From Lentisphaerae bacterium GWF2_57_35 (GTDB taxonomy: Bacteria; Verrucomicrobiota; Kiritimatiellia; CAIQIC01; GWF2-57-35), in contig MHBK01000032.1 of assembly GCA_001804865.1 (NCBI GenBank), positions 1 to 64,000 on the forward strand: 64,000 nucleotides of DNA, written 5' to 3'. The translations under genes were made by a program, and so were the position numbers. Position 1 is the first letter of the stretch. Each line of letters begins with the position of its first letter. Shown here piece by piece: positions 35,378-43,547 of the stretch. Under the pieces are notes generated by a model. That model was given only the letters and a program-made list of their open reading frames with translations, was not told the DNA's origin and did not search any database.

Positions 35378-36187
35378 GTGAGCGCTGATTTTACCCTGTG
35401 GCAGGAAGTGGCCAACGAGGCCGCTCGTGAGGCCGGCCTGCATGCCTTGAACCAACTCCACCGCCGAACCGAACTGGCTCAAAAGCTCGAGTATGACGTC
35501 AAACTGCAGCTCGACTTGGAATGCCAGGCCCGCGCCGAAGAGGTGATCCGGAATCGATTTCCCGAGCACGGCATCCTGGGCGAAGAAGGCCGGCGGGCCT
35601 CGGCGGCGAATAGTCCCCGTTGGATCATCGATCCGATTGACGGCACGGTGAATTTTTTCCACGGCCTGCCGCTTTGGTGTTCCAGCGTGGCGGTGCAATG
35701 GGAGGGGCAAGTCATGGCCGGCGCCGTATTCATGCCGGAGCTGGAGGATTTTTATACCGCTCGTATCGATGGCCCGGCATTGTGCAACGATCGGCCCATT
35801 GCTCCTTCCGCCACGGCAAGCCTGGCCGATTCCATGATCCTGACGGGCCTCAGCAAACATATTCACGAAAACCCCGTCGCGTTCGATTTATTGAAGGAGT
35901 TGACGCTCCTCTCCCAGAAGGTTCGCGTGATGGGCGCGGCGGCGGTGGATATCTGTCATGTGGCCTGCGGCAAGGCCGATGGCTATGTCGAGACCGGCAT
36001 TTATATATGGGATGTGGCCGCGGCGGGACTCATCGCCGACCGGGCCGGCGCCCGCGCGGAGATCGTCGAAGAACTGTCCGAATACCGCTACCGCTACATC
36101 TGCACCAACGGAAAAATCGACGGCGAAATCAAAGCGTTGCTGAACCGGTTTCCGGCGGGGGTTGAGGGAGTCCAAGGTCCAAAATAA
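35378..36187 (+). CDS. Inositol monophosphatase-family protein (SuhB-like)
   Basis: A 269-residue metal-dependent phosphatase. 'ILGEEGRR', 'WIIDPIDGTVNFFHGLP' and 'GIYIWDVAAAGLIADRAGA' are the three metal-site motifs. It dephosphorylates inositol or related sugar phosphates. The GTG at 35378 is preceded by GAAGAGGGG. The final residues 'GVQGPK' and the stop are encoded by the first words of GTCCAA element copy 3, so the natural C-terminus seems to have been replaced by the inserted repeat. Confidence 0.9.
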   Translation: MSADFTLWQEVANEAAREAGLHALNQLHRRTELAQKLEYDVKLQLDLECQARAEEVIRNRFPEHGILGEEGRRASAANSPRWIIDPIDGTVNFFHGLPLWCSSVAVQWEGQVMAGAVFMPELEDFYTARIDGPALCNDRPIAPSATASLADSMILTGLSKHIHENPVAFDLLKELTLLSQKVRVMGAAAVDICHVACGKADGYVETGIYIWDVAAAGLIADRAGARAEIVEELSEYRYRYICTNGKIDGEIKALLNRFPAGVEGVQGPK

Positions 36188-36296
36188 AAAGAGTCCAAAG
36201 TCCAAGAAGTCCAAAGTCCAAAGAGTCCAAAGTCTCGGAATTCACTGATCTTCCTTATTAACTTTGGACTCCTTGGACCTTGGACTTTGGACTCTT
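36168..36296. repeat. GTCCAA tandem/inverted repeat element, copy 3
   Basis: The left arm (36168-36232) uses GTCCAAGG/GTCCAAAG words and begins inside the inositol monophosphatase gene. The core on the minus strand runs from TTAATAAGGAAGATCAGTG to AATTCCGAGAC (36233-36262). The right arm (36262-36296) uses the inverse words. It lies between two convergent genes. The core is the closest to copy 2 (about 24 of 27 positions by eye). Confidence 0.92.
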
Positions 36297-36301
36297 TCCT
36301 C

Positions 36302-36664
36302 TCACAACCCATTCGTCCTGGCCAGTTCGTGCAGGCAAAGCCGGATGTTCAGCGATGGGCGATCGTTGGGCATAAGGTTCCAAACTTTCCAGACCAAGGT
36401 GGTTTCGTCCGATTTTTGGCGGATGAACTCTTCGGTGATGCTCCAATCCCCGGAGGCGCGCGAAAGCAGGTTGGTCGGCGATTCGCCCCGGTAATAGTGA
36501 GCCGCCACTTCGGAATTCATCCGTTCGGCCTCGCGAAGCCATGAGGCCATTTGTTCGGCTTTCAGGGCGACGATCAAGGCGGTGCAGATGGCCGAGACCA
36601 TGATGGAGCACATCACCAGGGCCACCAGGACCTCGACAAAGGTGAACGCGCGGGCGTTACTCAT
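36302..36664 (-). CDS. Type II secretion minor pseudopilin (GspI/PilV-like)
   Basis: A 120-residue protein with a prepilin N-terminus 'ARAFTFVEVLVALVMCSIM'; Glu+5 is present, and Ala stands at -1 where Gly is usual. The hydrophobic helix is followed by a short soluble domain. Its start overlaps the gspG stop by eight bases, so the two are co-translated. GspI-like is the best guess; a PilV/PulG relation is possible. Confidence 0.7.
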   Translation of the reverse strand: MSNARAFTFVEVLVALVMCSIMVSAICTALIVALKAEQMASWLREAERMNSEVAAHYYRGESPTNLLSRASGDWSITEEFIRQKSDETTLVWKVWNLMPNDRPSLNIRLCLHELARTNGL

Positions 36665-37118
36665 GGGCGCTGGAGAGATCTGCCGCATCGCCCTCTCCGC
36701 CGGGTTCGCTGTCGCTGCCGTAGCTGACGATTTCGAAGACCTCGCCGTTGCGCCCGGGAATCAGATAAATGTATTCGCTGCCCCAAGGGTCCTTCGGAAG
36801 CGTCCGGCTTTCGAGATAGCCTTCCTCGGGATAACGGGCCGGCATGGGGTCGGTGGAGGGGAGCTTCACAAGCGCTTCGAGGCCTTGAAGCTGGGTAGGC
36901 AGGCGCCCTTGCTCCGTGCGGTACATTTGCAGGGCGGTTTGTAGTTGCTTGATCTGCATGCGGGCGGCGGAGACCCGCGCCTCAGCCGGTTTGCTTAGGA
37001 CATTGATGCTGACGATGCCGGCCAGGATGGCGATGATCATGACGACCACCAGGATTTCAATCAGGGTAAATCCTTCCGCTGTAGGACGGCGGTATTCGGT
37101 GTATGTACGGCGCTTCAT
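36657..37118 (-). CDS. gspG: Type II secretion major pseudopilin
   Basis: A 153-residue GspG. The prepilin signal 'AEGFTLIEILVVVMIIAILA' is followed by the GspG segment 'QIKQLQTALQMYRTEQGRLP', 'TQLQGLEALV' and 'PKDPWGSEYIYLIPG'. The conserved 'GSDSEPGGEGD' acidic end matches the calcium-site region of the family. It starts 20 bases after the DNA polymerase gene, with a GGAAGAGG site. The rest of the secretion machinery is not adjacent; PilB and PilC at 46-49 kb could serve it. Confidence 0.88.
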   Translation of the reverse strand: MKRRTYTEYRRPTAEGFTLIEILVVVMIIAILAGIVSINVLSKPAEARVSAARMQIKQLQTALQMYRTEQGRLPTQLQGLEALVKLPSTDPMPARYPEEGYLESRTLPKDPWGSEYIYLIPGRNGEVFEIVSYGSDSEPGGEGDAADLSSAHE

Positions 37119-37138
37119 TCCTCAACCTCTTCCTTCGT

Positions 37139-39394
37139 TCATCCAAAATCGAGTTCCAGGTTTTGCTGGCTGGATTCCGTTGTCGGCGCATTAGAATCGA
37201 ATTTTTTGAGCAGAGCGTCAAGCTTGGCCAGGTAGTAGGGAATGTTTTCGTCGCGGCGTTCCGGGTTCCAATCCGAAACCAATTTGGCGCTGGTGTGTAC
37301 GGCTACGCGCTTGGAATTACCGGCGACGTAGTAGGAAATCTGGTCGCCGGCCCGGTAATCTCGACCCGACTTCAACGCCAACTCGTAAGCGGCATTGCGG
37401 CCCCGGTCGCCGCCCTGGATCTTGTTTTGATAGGTACTCGGCGAATCCTGGAGCGTTTCGGATTTGGCCAGCAAGGCAATGGGCCATTCCCGCCGACCGA
37501 TCGCATCCCGGTAGGATTGGTACAGCTTGGGAATTTCATCGGCTTTGTTCAGCAGCGTCAGTCGAAGCCATTCGCGGAGGAAATTCCGTTGGAAGGGTTC
37601 CAGGCCGCGCGATTTCAAGGCGGCCCCTTTGATAACGATTTCGTCGTGCTCGGCCAGCAGGGCGTAGTTCTTCATTTTATAGCTGAACATGGCCCGGTAT
37701 TCGCCGTCGAACTCCACGTCGATGCCTTCCGGGAGGGAAGCCTGGAATTTTTTCCGAAAGGCGTCCAGTTCGGCTTCGGTCTTGAAGGCCGGCGGCGTGA
37801 AATAAATTCCGTCGGTATCGATTTCGATCGGCTCGGCGCCCAGTTTTTTAAGCTTCTCGATCATCCGGCGCAGCAAGTCGCGTCCTTCCCGTGTGATTTG
37901 TTCGGCGAGGCTGTAATCGCTGAAATGCGCCTGGGCGAAAGCGAGGTAGCCGTAAAACGAGTTGATCAAAATTTTAAAGGAGCTTTGGAAGGCGTCGAGG
38001 TTGATTCGCTCCTCGTTGGTCTTGCTGGCGTTCATCCGGGCTTTGGTTTCAAGCCGCAAACGGCGCAGGAATTCCAGCAACTTCAGGAAGATTCCGAGTT
38101 CGTCGAAACGCGGCGTGAGGCCGTCCTTGAGAATGATGGAAGGATACAGCGAGCGTACATCGCAATGGTGGACATTGGCCATGACGCCGAATTTGAAGAT
38201 GTCCGTATAGCCTCCCTCGTAGGGACGGGGCATGTCCGGTGCGGGGATGGACGCCCGTTGGTTTAGATACTCGCGCAGCAGCAATGCATCGACCTTGGTT
38301 CCATTCCCGCGGACGCAGATGTTTTGATAGCCGAACGGCAGGATTTGCGCCTGCGCAAAATAGCTGGGAGAAAGCAGGCGGCCGATCGCTTCCGTTTCGA
38401 GAATGTCGTCGCGCGCATATTTCATGAGCGTGGCCGGCTCGCGCTCGTAGATGCGGGCGATATCCGCCCCTTCGATGTAGGTTCGCTCCGGAGCGGCCAC
38501 GCCGAAATGGACGGCAATGTCCTTCAGCCCGAAACTTTCGAGCGAGCGGTGGCTGACATCGTAGGCTTGCGCCAGAAAGTAGGTGTCGACAATATGACGG
38601 CCAAAGCATTCGGCCCTGGGGTAAGAAATCGTGCGGTCGGCGATGGAGAACCGGCTGGGATACGAGGTCGGAACCGAGCCGTCGCGGCCCAGGGCCAACT
38701 TGACCTTATGCCGTTTCGCCCGAAGGGACAGATACGGCAAATCGAATTTGAAGAGATTGTGGCCCTCGATGACGTCGGGATCTTTTTCCCGGACGATCTC
38801 GACGAACCGTTCGAGCATCTCCTTTTCGTTCAAGCCGTCTCCGGGAATTACTTCCGTCCAGCCGGTTTGATCGGCCAGGGCAATGGCAATGATGCGGTCG
38901 CCTTCGCGTTCAGGATTCGAAAATTCAAAGGGCGGGGTGGTATAGGTTTCGATATCCACTTGAAGCCGGCGGAGGTCGGCAAAGACCATGCCTTTGAAAA
39001 GCGTCCGCCCGGTCCACATCAAGTGCTGTTGGATGGGATCGTTTAACAAGAACACCGGACTGGAAGGGTCGCCGGGACGAATTCCTTTGCTCTTTTTCAG
39101 CCACGCCATGCACTTATCCAGGGCTTTCCACGAATCGAAAGAGCATAACCAGGCATACGAATTCTTTCCCTGAAGCGAAACGATTTCTGCCTGGATCGGG
39201 GAATCGGTCATCAAGGCGGGGTTGTTCAGCCAAAAGAACGGCTTGAAGGGCTCCCGTTGTTGAAGGGTCTTTCCATCCTGCCGGATGAAAAGAAGCATTT
39301 CGTCGCGGCCCTCGTCGCCGGCGAGCGATTCCAGAGCGACCAAGCCGGGCTCCTCGTTGCGTCCAAAAATCAATTGTTTGGATTCGTTGTCCAT
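37139..39394 (-). CDS. polB: Family B DNA polymerase (Pol II type)
   Basis: A 751-residue polymerase. The 3'-5' exonuclease has Exo I 'DIETYTTP' and Exo II 'IEGHNLFKFDLPYL'. The polymerase part has motif A 'DVRSLYPSIIL', motif B 'KILINSFYGYLA' and motif C 'EIDTDGIYF'. All catalytic Asp residues are present, so it should be active in repair or translesion synthesis. I use the ATG at 39392-39394; a TTG 39 bases upstream is possible. The gene heads a run with gspG and the minor pseudopilin, an unexpected combination. Confidence 0.92.
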   Translation of the reverse strand: MDNESKQLIFGRNEEPGLVALESLAGDEGRDEMLLFIRQDGKTLQQREPFKPFFWLNNPALMTDSPIQAEIVSLQGKNSYAWLCSFDSWKALDKCMAWLKKSKGIRPGDPSSPVFLLNDPIQQHLMWTGRTLFKGMVFADLRRLQVDIETYTTPPFEFSNPEREGDRIIAIALADQTGWTEVIPGDGLNEKEMLERFVEIVREKDPDVIEGHNLFKFDLPYLSLRAKRHKVKLALGRDGSVPTSYPSRFSIADRTISYPRAECFGRHIVDTYFLAQAYDVSHRSLESFGLKDIAVHFGVAAPERTYIEGADIARIYEREPATLMKYARDDILETEAIGRLLSPSYFAQAQILPFGYQNICVRGNGTKVDALLLREYLNQRASIPAPDMPRPYEGGYTDIFKFGVMANVHHCDVRSLYPSIILKDGLTPRFDELGIFLKLLEFLRRLRLETKARMNASKTNEERINLDAFQSSFKILINSFYGYLAFAQAHFSDYSLAEQITREGRDLLRRMIEKLKKLGAEPIEIDTDGIYFTPPAFKTEAELDAFRKKFQASLPEGIDVEFDGEYRAMFSYKMKNYALLAEHDEIVIKGAALKSRGLEPFQRNFLREWLRLTLLNKADEIPKLYQSYRDAIGRREWPIALLAKSETLQDSPSTYQNKIQGGDRGRNAAYELALKSGRDYRAGDQISYYVAGNSKRVAVHTSAKLVSDWNPERRDENIPYYLAKLDALLKKFDSNAPTTESSQQNLELDFG

Positions 39395-39521
39395 AAGTAG
39401 GATTAATGTAGTTCGCTTGGGCGCGGATGCCAAGGCGGATATTCATCGCGCCTCTTTGTCCTCACTTGAGTCTTGCAACTTGAATCGCGAAATTCGAAAC
39501 TGACTTCATGGATGGCAACTT

Positions 39522-40913
39522 ATGAAAGCTAAAAGACAAAAAAAGACGACGGTGGGCGTGATCGATTCCGAGGTGCTCGCGTTTACGGCCGGCCGGGATT
39601 GTATTCTGGACCGGGCTCTGATCGAAGCCGATTGCATGGGTTCCGCCGCGCATGTAACGATGCTTTCGCGGATGCCCTTGAAGCCGAGGCTCTTTTCCGA
39701 AAAGGAGCGGCGACAGGTCATCGCGGGGTTGGTGGAGATTATGCAGCGGGCCGCACAGGGCAAATTCGAAATTACCCTGGACGATCAGGATGTACATCTG
39801 GCGGTCGAGCGGACGTTGACCGAGCAACTCGGCGACTTGGGCAAGAAAGTGCACACCGGACGCAGCCGGAACGACCAGGTCGCGCTCGATCTGCGGCTGT
39901 ACGGCAAGGATCAGTTGCTCGGGACTATTCTGGAAGCGGCGGAACTGGCGGACGGCTTGACGAGGGTGGCGCGTCGGCATGCCGCGGACCCGATGGTGGG
40001 TCGCACGCACATGCAGCCGGCGATGCCCAGCTCGGTGGGGTTGTGGGCGGCCGCCTTTTCGGAGAGCTTGCTCGACGATATCGCCCTGCTCATCAATGCC
40101 TTTGAGTTGAACGATCAAAGCCCGTTGGGTTCTGCCGCCAGTTATGGCGTGCCGCTGCCGCTCGACCGGCAATTGGTTTCAGATCTGCTCGGGTTCAGCC
40201 GGCCGGTTCATAATGTGCTGTATGCCAACAATGCGCGGGGCAAGCTCGAATCGATCGTCCTGAACGCCATGTCGCAGGTCATGCTGACTCTCTCGCGGTT
40301 GGCGCAGGACCTGATCTTGTTCAGCATGCCGGAATTCGCCTACTTTTCGTTGCCGGATTCCTGCTGCACCGGCAGCAGCATCATGCCCCAGAAGAAAAAC
40401 CCCGATGTGCTGGAGTTGATCCGGGCCAAGACGTCCAAGGTCATTGCCTTCTCGCTGGCCGTGCAGGAGATCGTCAAGGCTTCTCCATCCGGTTACAACC
40501 GGGATATCCAGGAAGCCAAGGAACCGTTCATGGATGGCATCTCGACCGCCCGGTCCAGCCTGCGCATCATGTCGCAGCTCGTCGAAGGCCTGAAGGTCAA
40601 CCGGGAAAAACTTCTGGCCGGCTTCACTCCGGATGTGTTTGCCACCGATTACGCCCTGGAACGGGTTGCCGGCGGTATGCCGTTTCGGGATGCCTATCAT
40701 TACGTCAAGGAGCACTTGGACGAATTGGAAGCCCTCGATCCCTACAAGGCCATCGCGCAGAAAACCCATTTGGGTGGAACGGCAGGCATGGACTTCGATC
40801 TGCTCGACCGGCGTATTTCCGGCGCCATTCTTTTTGTGGCAGAAGAGCGCAATAGCTTTTATGGAGCCGTTTCGAAGCTGATGGGCATTCCGTACCCGTT
40901 GGCACGAAAATAG
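39522..40913 (+). CDS. argH: Argininosuccinate lyase
   Basis: A 463-residue lyase that splits argininosuccinate to arginine and fumarate. Family motifs: 'GKKVHTGRSRNDQVALDLRL', 'MVGRTHMQPAMPSS', and the signature loop 'GSSIMPQKKNPDVLELIRAK'. Length and motifs are those of ArgH rather than fumarase or aspartase. No good ribosome site precedes the ATG at 39522. It is divergent from polB. Confidence 0.95.
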   Translation: MKAKRQKKTTVGVIDSEVLAFTAGRDCILDRALIEADCMGSAAHVTMLSRMPLKPRLFSEKERRQVIAGLVEIMQRAAQGKFEITLDDQDVHLAVERTLTEQLGDLGKKVHTGRSRNDQVALDLRLYGKDQLLGTILEAAELADGLTRVARRHAADPMVGRTHMQPAMPSSVGLWAAAFSESLLDDIALLINAFELNDQSPLGSAASYGVPLPLDRQLVSDLLGFSRPVHNVLYANNARGKLESIVLNAMSQVMLTLSRLAQDLILFSMPEFAYFSLPDSCCTGSSIMPQKKNPDVLELIRAKTSKVIAFSLAVQEIVKASPSGYNRDIQEAKEPFMDGISTARSSLRIMSQLVEGLKVNREKLLAGFTPDVFATDYALERVAGGMPFRDAYHYVKEHLDELEALDPYKAIAQKTHLGGTAGMDFDLLDRRISGAILFVAEERNSFYGAVSKLMGIPYPLARK

Positions 40914-40933
40914 CTTTAAATTCTTTCGAAAAG

Positions 40934-41023
40934 TTTTCCAATGATTGGAAAAACGGCGTATAAATTTTCCAATCGTTGGAAAAAAATGTGAACCCGCCCG
41001 GCGGGGATTCCAACGATTGGAAA
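40934..41023. repeat. Three TTCCAAnnnTTGGAA palindromes
   Basis: TTTTCCAATGATTGGAAAA (40934-40952), TTTTCCAATCGTTGGAAAA (40965-40983) and TTCCAACGATTGGAAA (41008-41023) lie between argH and the ABC transporter. The first two are 31 bp apart; the third is ~42 bp further on. They could be operators for the transporter operon or a mobile palindrome family. Confidence 0.9.
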
Positions 41024-41033
41024 GCGAGAGGGA

Positions 41034-41777
41034 ATGACACATCCGGCGATTGCCATTGAGAATCTATCGGTATCGTTCACCGAGCGTGGCCAAAAGGTGG
41101 ACGCCCTCAGAGGCCTGAGCCTGACCGTAAAAGAGGGGACGGTCTTCGGATTCCTGGGTCCGAACGGCGCCGGCAAAACGACGACGATGCATGCCCTGCT
41201 TGGGTTTGTCGCCTTCAACGCAGGAACGGCGCAAATTTTCGGGCGGGATGTCCGCGAAGCGATAGCGCGTACGCGCATAGGCTACCTGCCTGAAAACCCC
41301 CAGACGTATCCCTTTCTCACCGGCCGCGAATTGCTGTCGATGGCCGGCCGGTTGTTCCATCTCGATGCCAAGTCTTTGCATGACCGCGTGGAGGAACTGC
41401 TCGACCGGGTTAACCTGCGGCAGGCTGCCAATCGGCGGATCGCCACCTATTCGCGCGGCATGATGCAGCGTATTGGCTTGGCTCAGGCCTTGATCAACGA
41501 TCCGGATTTGGTGATTCTGGACGAGCCCACCGGGGGCATGGACCCCTTGGGCCGGATGGAAATCCGCCGGATCATCGCGCAATTGCGGGAGCGGGGAAAG
41601 ACGGTGTTCTTCTCGTCGCACGAGCTTTCCGAGGTCGAACTGGTCTGCGATCACGTCGCGATTCTCTCGCAGGGCCGCGTGATGGTGGAAGGCGCCGCTG
41701 CCGACCTGGTGAAAAAAGACGAGAGCCTGGAGCAATATTTCCTGCGCGTCGTGGCGGGAAAGGGAGGGGGCTCATGA
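41034..41777 (+). CDS. ABC-2 transporter ATP-binding protein
   Basis: A 247-residue ATPase. Walker A 'GPNGAGKTTTMHAL', Q-loop region 'IGYLPENPQTYPFLTGREL', signature 'YSRGMMQRIGLAQAL', Walker B 'LVILDEPTGGMDP' and H-loop 'VFFSSHELSE'. The Gly-Gly-Met-Asp after Walker B is typical of the ABC-2/exporter type (Ccm/Nod/Gld-like). The start follows GAGAGGG, and the gene overlaps the permease by four bases. The substrate is unknown. Confidence 0.93.
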   Translation: MTHPAIAIENLSVSFTERGQKVDALRGLSLTVKEGTVFGFLGPNGAGKTTTMHALLGFVAFNAGTAQIFGRDVREAIARTRIGYLPENPQTYPFLTGRELLSMAGRLFHLDAKSLHDRVEELLDRVNLRQAANRRIATYSRGMMQRIGLAQALINDPDLVILDEPTGGMDPLGRMEIRRIIAQLRERGKTVFFSSHELSEVELVCDHVAILSQGRVMVEGAAADLVKKDESLEQYFLRVVAGKGGGS

Positions 41778-42562
41778 GTCGCGTGTTGACGATCGCCCGC
41801 GTGGTCTGGCTGGAAATGATCCGCCGAAAAGATTTGTACGTGCTGCTGATTCTGCTGGCGGCCTTGTTGATGGTGCTGATTTCGGTCAACGTGTACGGCT
41901 TGGGTTCGGTGGCCCGTTATGTGAAGGATGTGGGGTTCCTGCTCACCTGGCTCTGCGCCTGGTTTTTTGCCATTGGCGCGGCCGGTCGACAGTTGCCGCA
42001 GGAGGAGGCCCGGGGCACCATATACAGCTTGCTGGCCAAGCCGGTAACGAGGATTGAATTGCTGTTGGGAAAATGGTTCGGCGCCTGGACCATAGCGGTG
42101 GCCGCCACCGCCGTTTTTTACTTGCTCGTGATGGGCGTCACTCATTTGCGGGGCGGTCATTTTGTGTCCGGCTCTTTGATTCAGGCGTTTCTCCTTCACG
42201 CGGTTAATCTGGGAATGGTCACGGCCCTGGCCCTGGCGTTTTCCACGCGCACCACGTACGGCGCTGCGGCCTCGTTGACATATGTGACCACCCTGGCCTC
42301 CTTCGTACTGGCGCCGCAAATTCCCGTTTTGCTGACGCAGGAAACAGGGATTCGAGCCCAGGCTTTGCTGGTCCTTTATTATGCGCTTCCTCATTTCGAG
42401 TTGTTCGATCTGCGCCAGCGCGTGGTGCATGATTGGGGCGCAGCCCCGTGGTCGATGGTGTCCGTCATCGTGGTGTATGGCATTTTGTGGATCGTTGTTT
42501 TTCTTGGGCTTGCCTGGTTTGGGTATCGGCGAAAACGTTTTTCGCGGGGCGCTCAACTGTAA
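41774..42562 (+). CDS. ABC-2-type permease
   Basis: A 262-residue membrane protein with about six spans ('LYVLLILLAALLMVLISVNV', 'LLTWLCAWFFAIGAAG', 'WTIAVAATAVFYLLVMGV', later 'VSVIVVYGILWIVVFLGLAW'). The motif 'EEARGTIYSLLAKPVTRIEL' before the second span is a hallmark of ABC-2 permeases. It pairs with the ATPase through the ATGA overlap. Confidence 0.88.
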   Translation: MSRVLTIARVVWLEMIRRKDLYVLLILLAALLMVLISVNVYGLGSVARYVKDVGFLLTWLCAWFFAIGAAGRQLPQEEARGTIYSLLAKPVTRIELLLGKWFGAWTIAVAATAVFYLLVMGVTHLRGGHFVSGSLIQAFLLHAVNLGMVTALALAFSTRTTYGAAASLTYVTTLASFVLAPQIPVLLTQETGIRAQALLVLYYALPHFELFDLRQRVVHDWGAAPWSMVSVIVVYGILWIVVFLGLAWFGYRRKRFSRGAQL

Positions 42563-42605
42563 ACAGGCACGATGAAATAACGCCGGCAGTAAAGAGAGTC
42601 GAATT

Positions 42606-43502
42606 ATGGAAGCGATAACCTCAATGGAAATTGACTCTTGCGCGCGAAGATCTTCCGGGTTTTGGCCGACGATTATGATCCTGGCGTGTTGGGTGGCCTG
42701 CTTCATCCTGTTCTGTCGCTTGAGTGCTTCTTCGTCGGTGCTTCTGCCGGATGCCGATTCCGTATTGGGGCGGCTTTTGGGTTCCAGCCGTGTGGCGTTA
42801 GGACAAAGCCTTTATTTGGAGGCCGATAATTATTTCCACCAGGGCGTTAAGCATCCCCAGAAAAAGGCATTTATAGATTTCTTTCAACGGTGGGATGCCA
42901 TTATTGCTCCCAATCTGCATACGCATCCGAAAGGAACGTCCATTTATGAGCTGATGCCCTGGTTCCGATTTGCAACGGAGATGGACCCTCACAATGTGGA
43001 AGCTTATCTTACGGCTTCCTATTGGTTGGCGAGCGAAGGAGCTCGTCCGGATTTAGCTGAAAATATTCTGTTTGAAGCGCAGCGCAACAATCCGGGCGAT
43101 TATCGCGTCTTGCAGCAAAAGGGACGTTTGTATATCCGCGCTCAAAAAGAGAAACAAGCCGAACTGGCGCTGGATATGGGTATACGCCTCTGGCCTGGAC
43201 AGTTGGATCCAGAGGACGAGCAGTCCCGGCTCGATCTTGCGCAAATGTTGACGTTGCGGGCGTTCCTCTTTGAATATCGCGGCCATCGAGCCGATGCTTT
43301 GACTCTCTTGCGTAAAGCCTCCAGCCTTTTCCCTGGGAATAAGGCTTTGGCCGCCCGTATTCAAGCATTGACTGATGGAGAGGATACCCAAAAATGGGCG
43401 CGCGAAATGTGGACGGAGGTTTTTCCTCGGAAGTCAACCTGTTCCAGGGAAGAACACGACCATGACGACCACGACGACCACGATGACCACGACGACGAAT
43501 AA
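42606..43502 (+). CDS. Membrane-anchored TPR-like protein with His/Asp tail
   Basis: A 298-residue protein. One N-terminal span (residues ~18-40, 'TIMILACWVACFILFCRLSA') is followed by helical repeats that read as TPRs ('NPGDYRVLQQKGRLYIRAQ', 'GHRADALTLLRKASSLFPGN'). The C-terminus is 'HDHDDHDDHDDHDDE', encoded by an imperfect 9/15-bp DNA repeat. Such a tail could bind metal ions. It follows the ABC permease by 43 bases and may be the transporter's accessory protein, or belong with the pilus locus that starts next. Confidence 0.7.
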   Translation: MEAITSMEIDSCARRSSGFWPTIMILACWVACFILFCRLSASSSVLLPDADSVLGRLLGSSRVALGQSLYLEADNYFHQGVKHPQKKAFIDFFQRWDAIIAPNLHTHPKGTSIYELMPWFRFATEMDPHNVEAYLTASYWLASEGARPDLAENILFEAQRNNPGDYRVLQQKGRLYIRAQKEKQAELALDMGIRLWPGQLDPEDEQSRLDLAQMLTLRAFLFEYRGHRADALTLLRKASSLFPGNKALAARIQALTDGEDTQKWAREMWTEVFPRKSTCSREEHDHDDHDDHDDHDDE

Positions 43503-43547
43503 TAACCGGGTTGTAAAATCGACCTGAGCAAGACGGATAGCTTTTTT

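Noticed and set aside
34421..35866. 481-codon minus-strand frame opposite the epimerase and phosphatase genes
   Set aside because: Spans two real plus-strand genes and has shadow composition.
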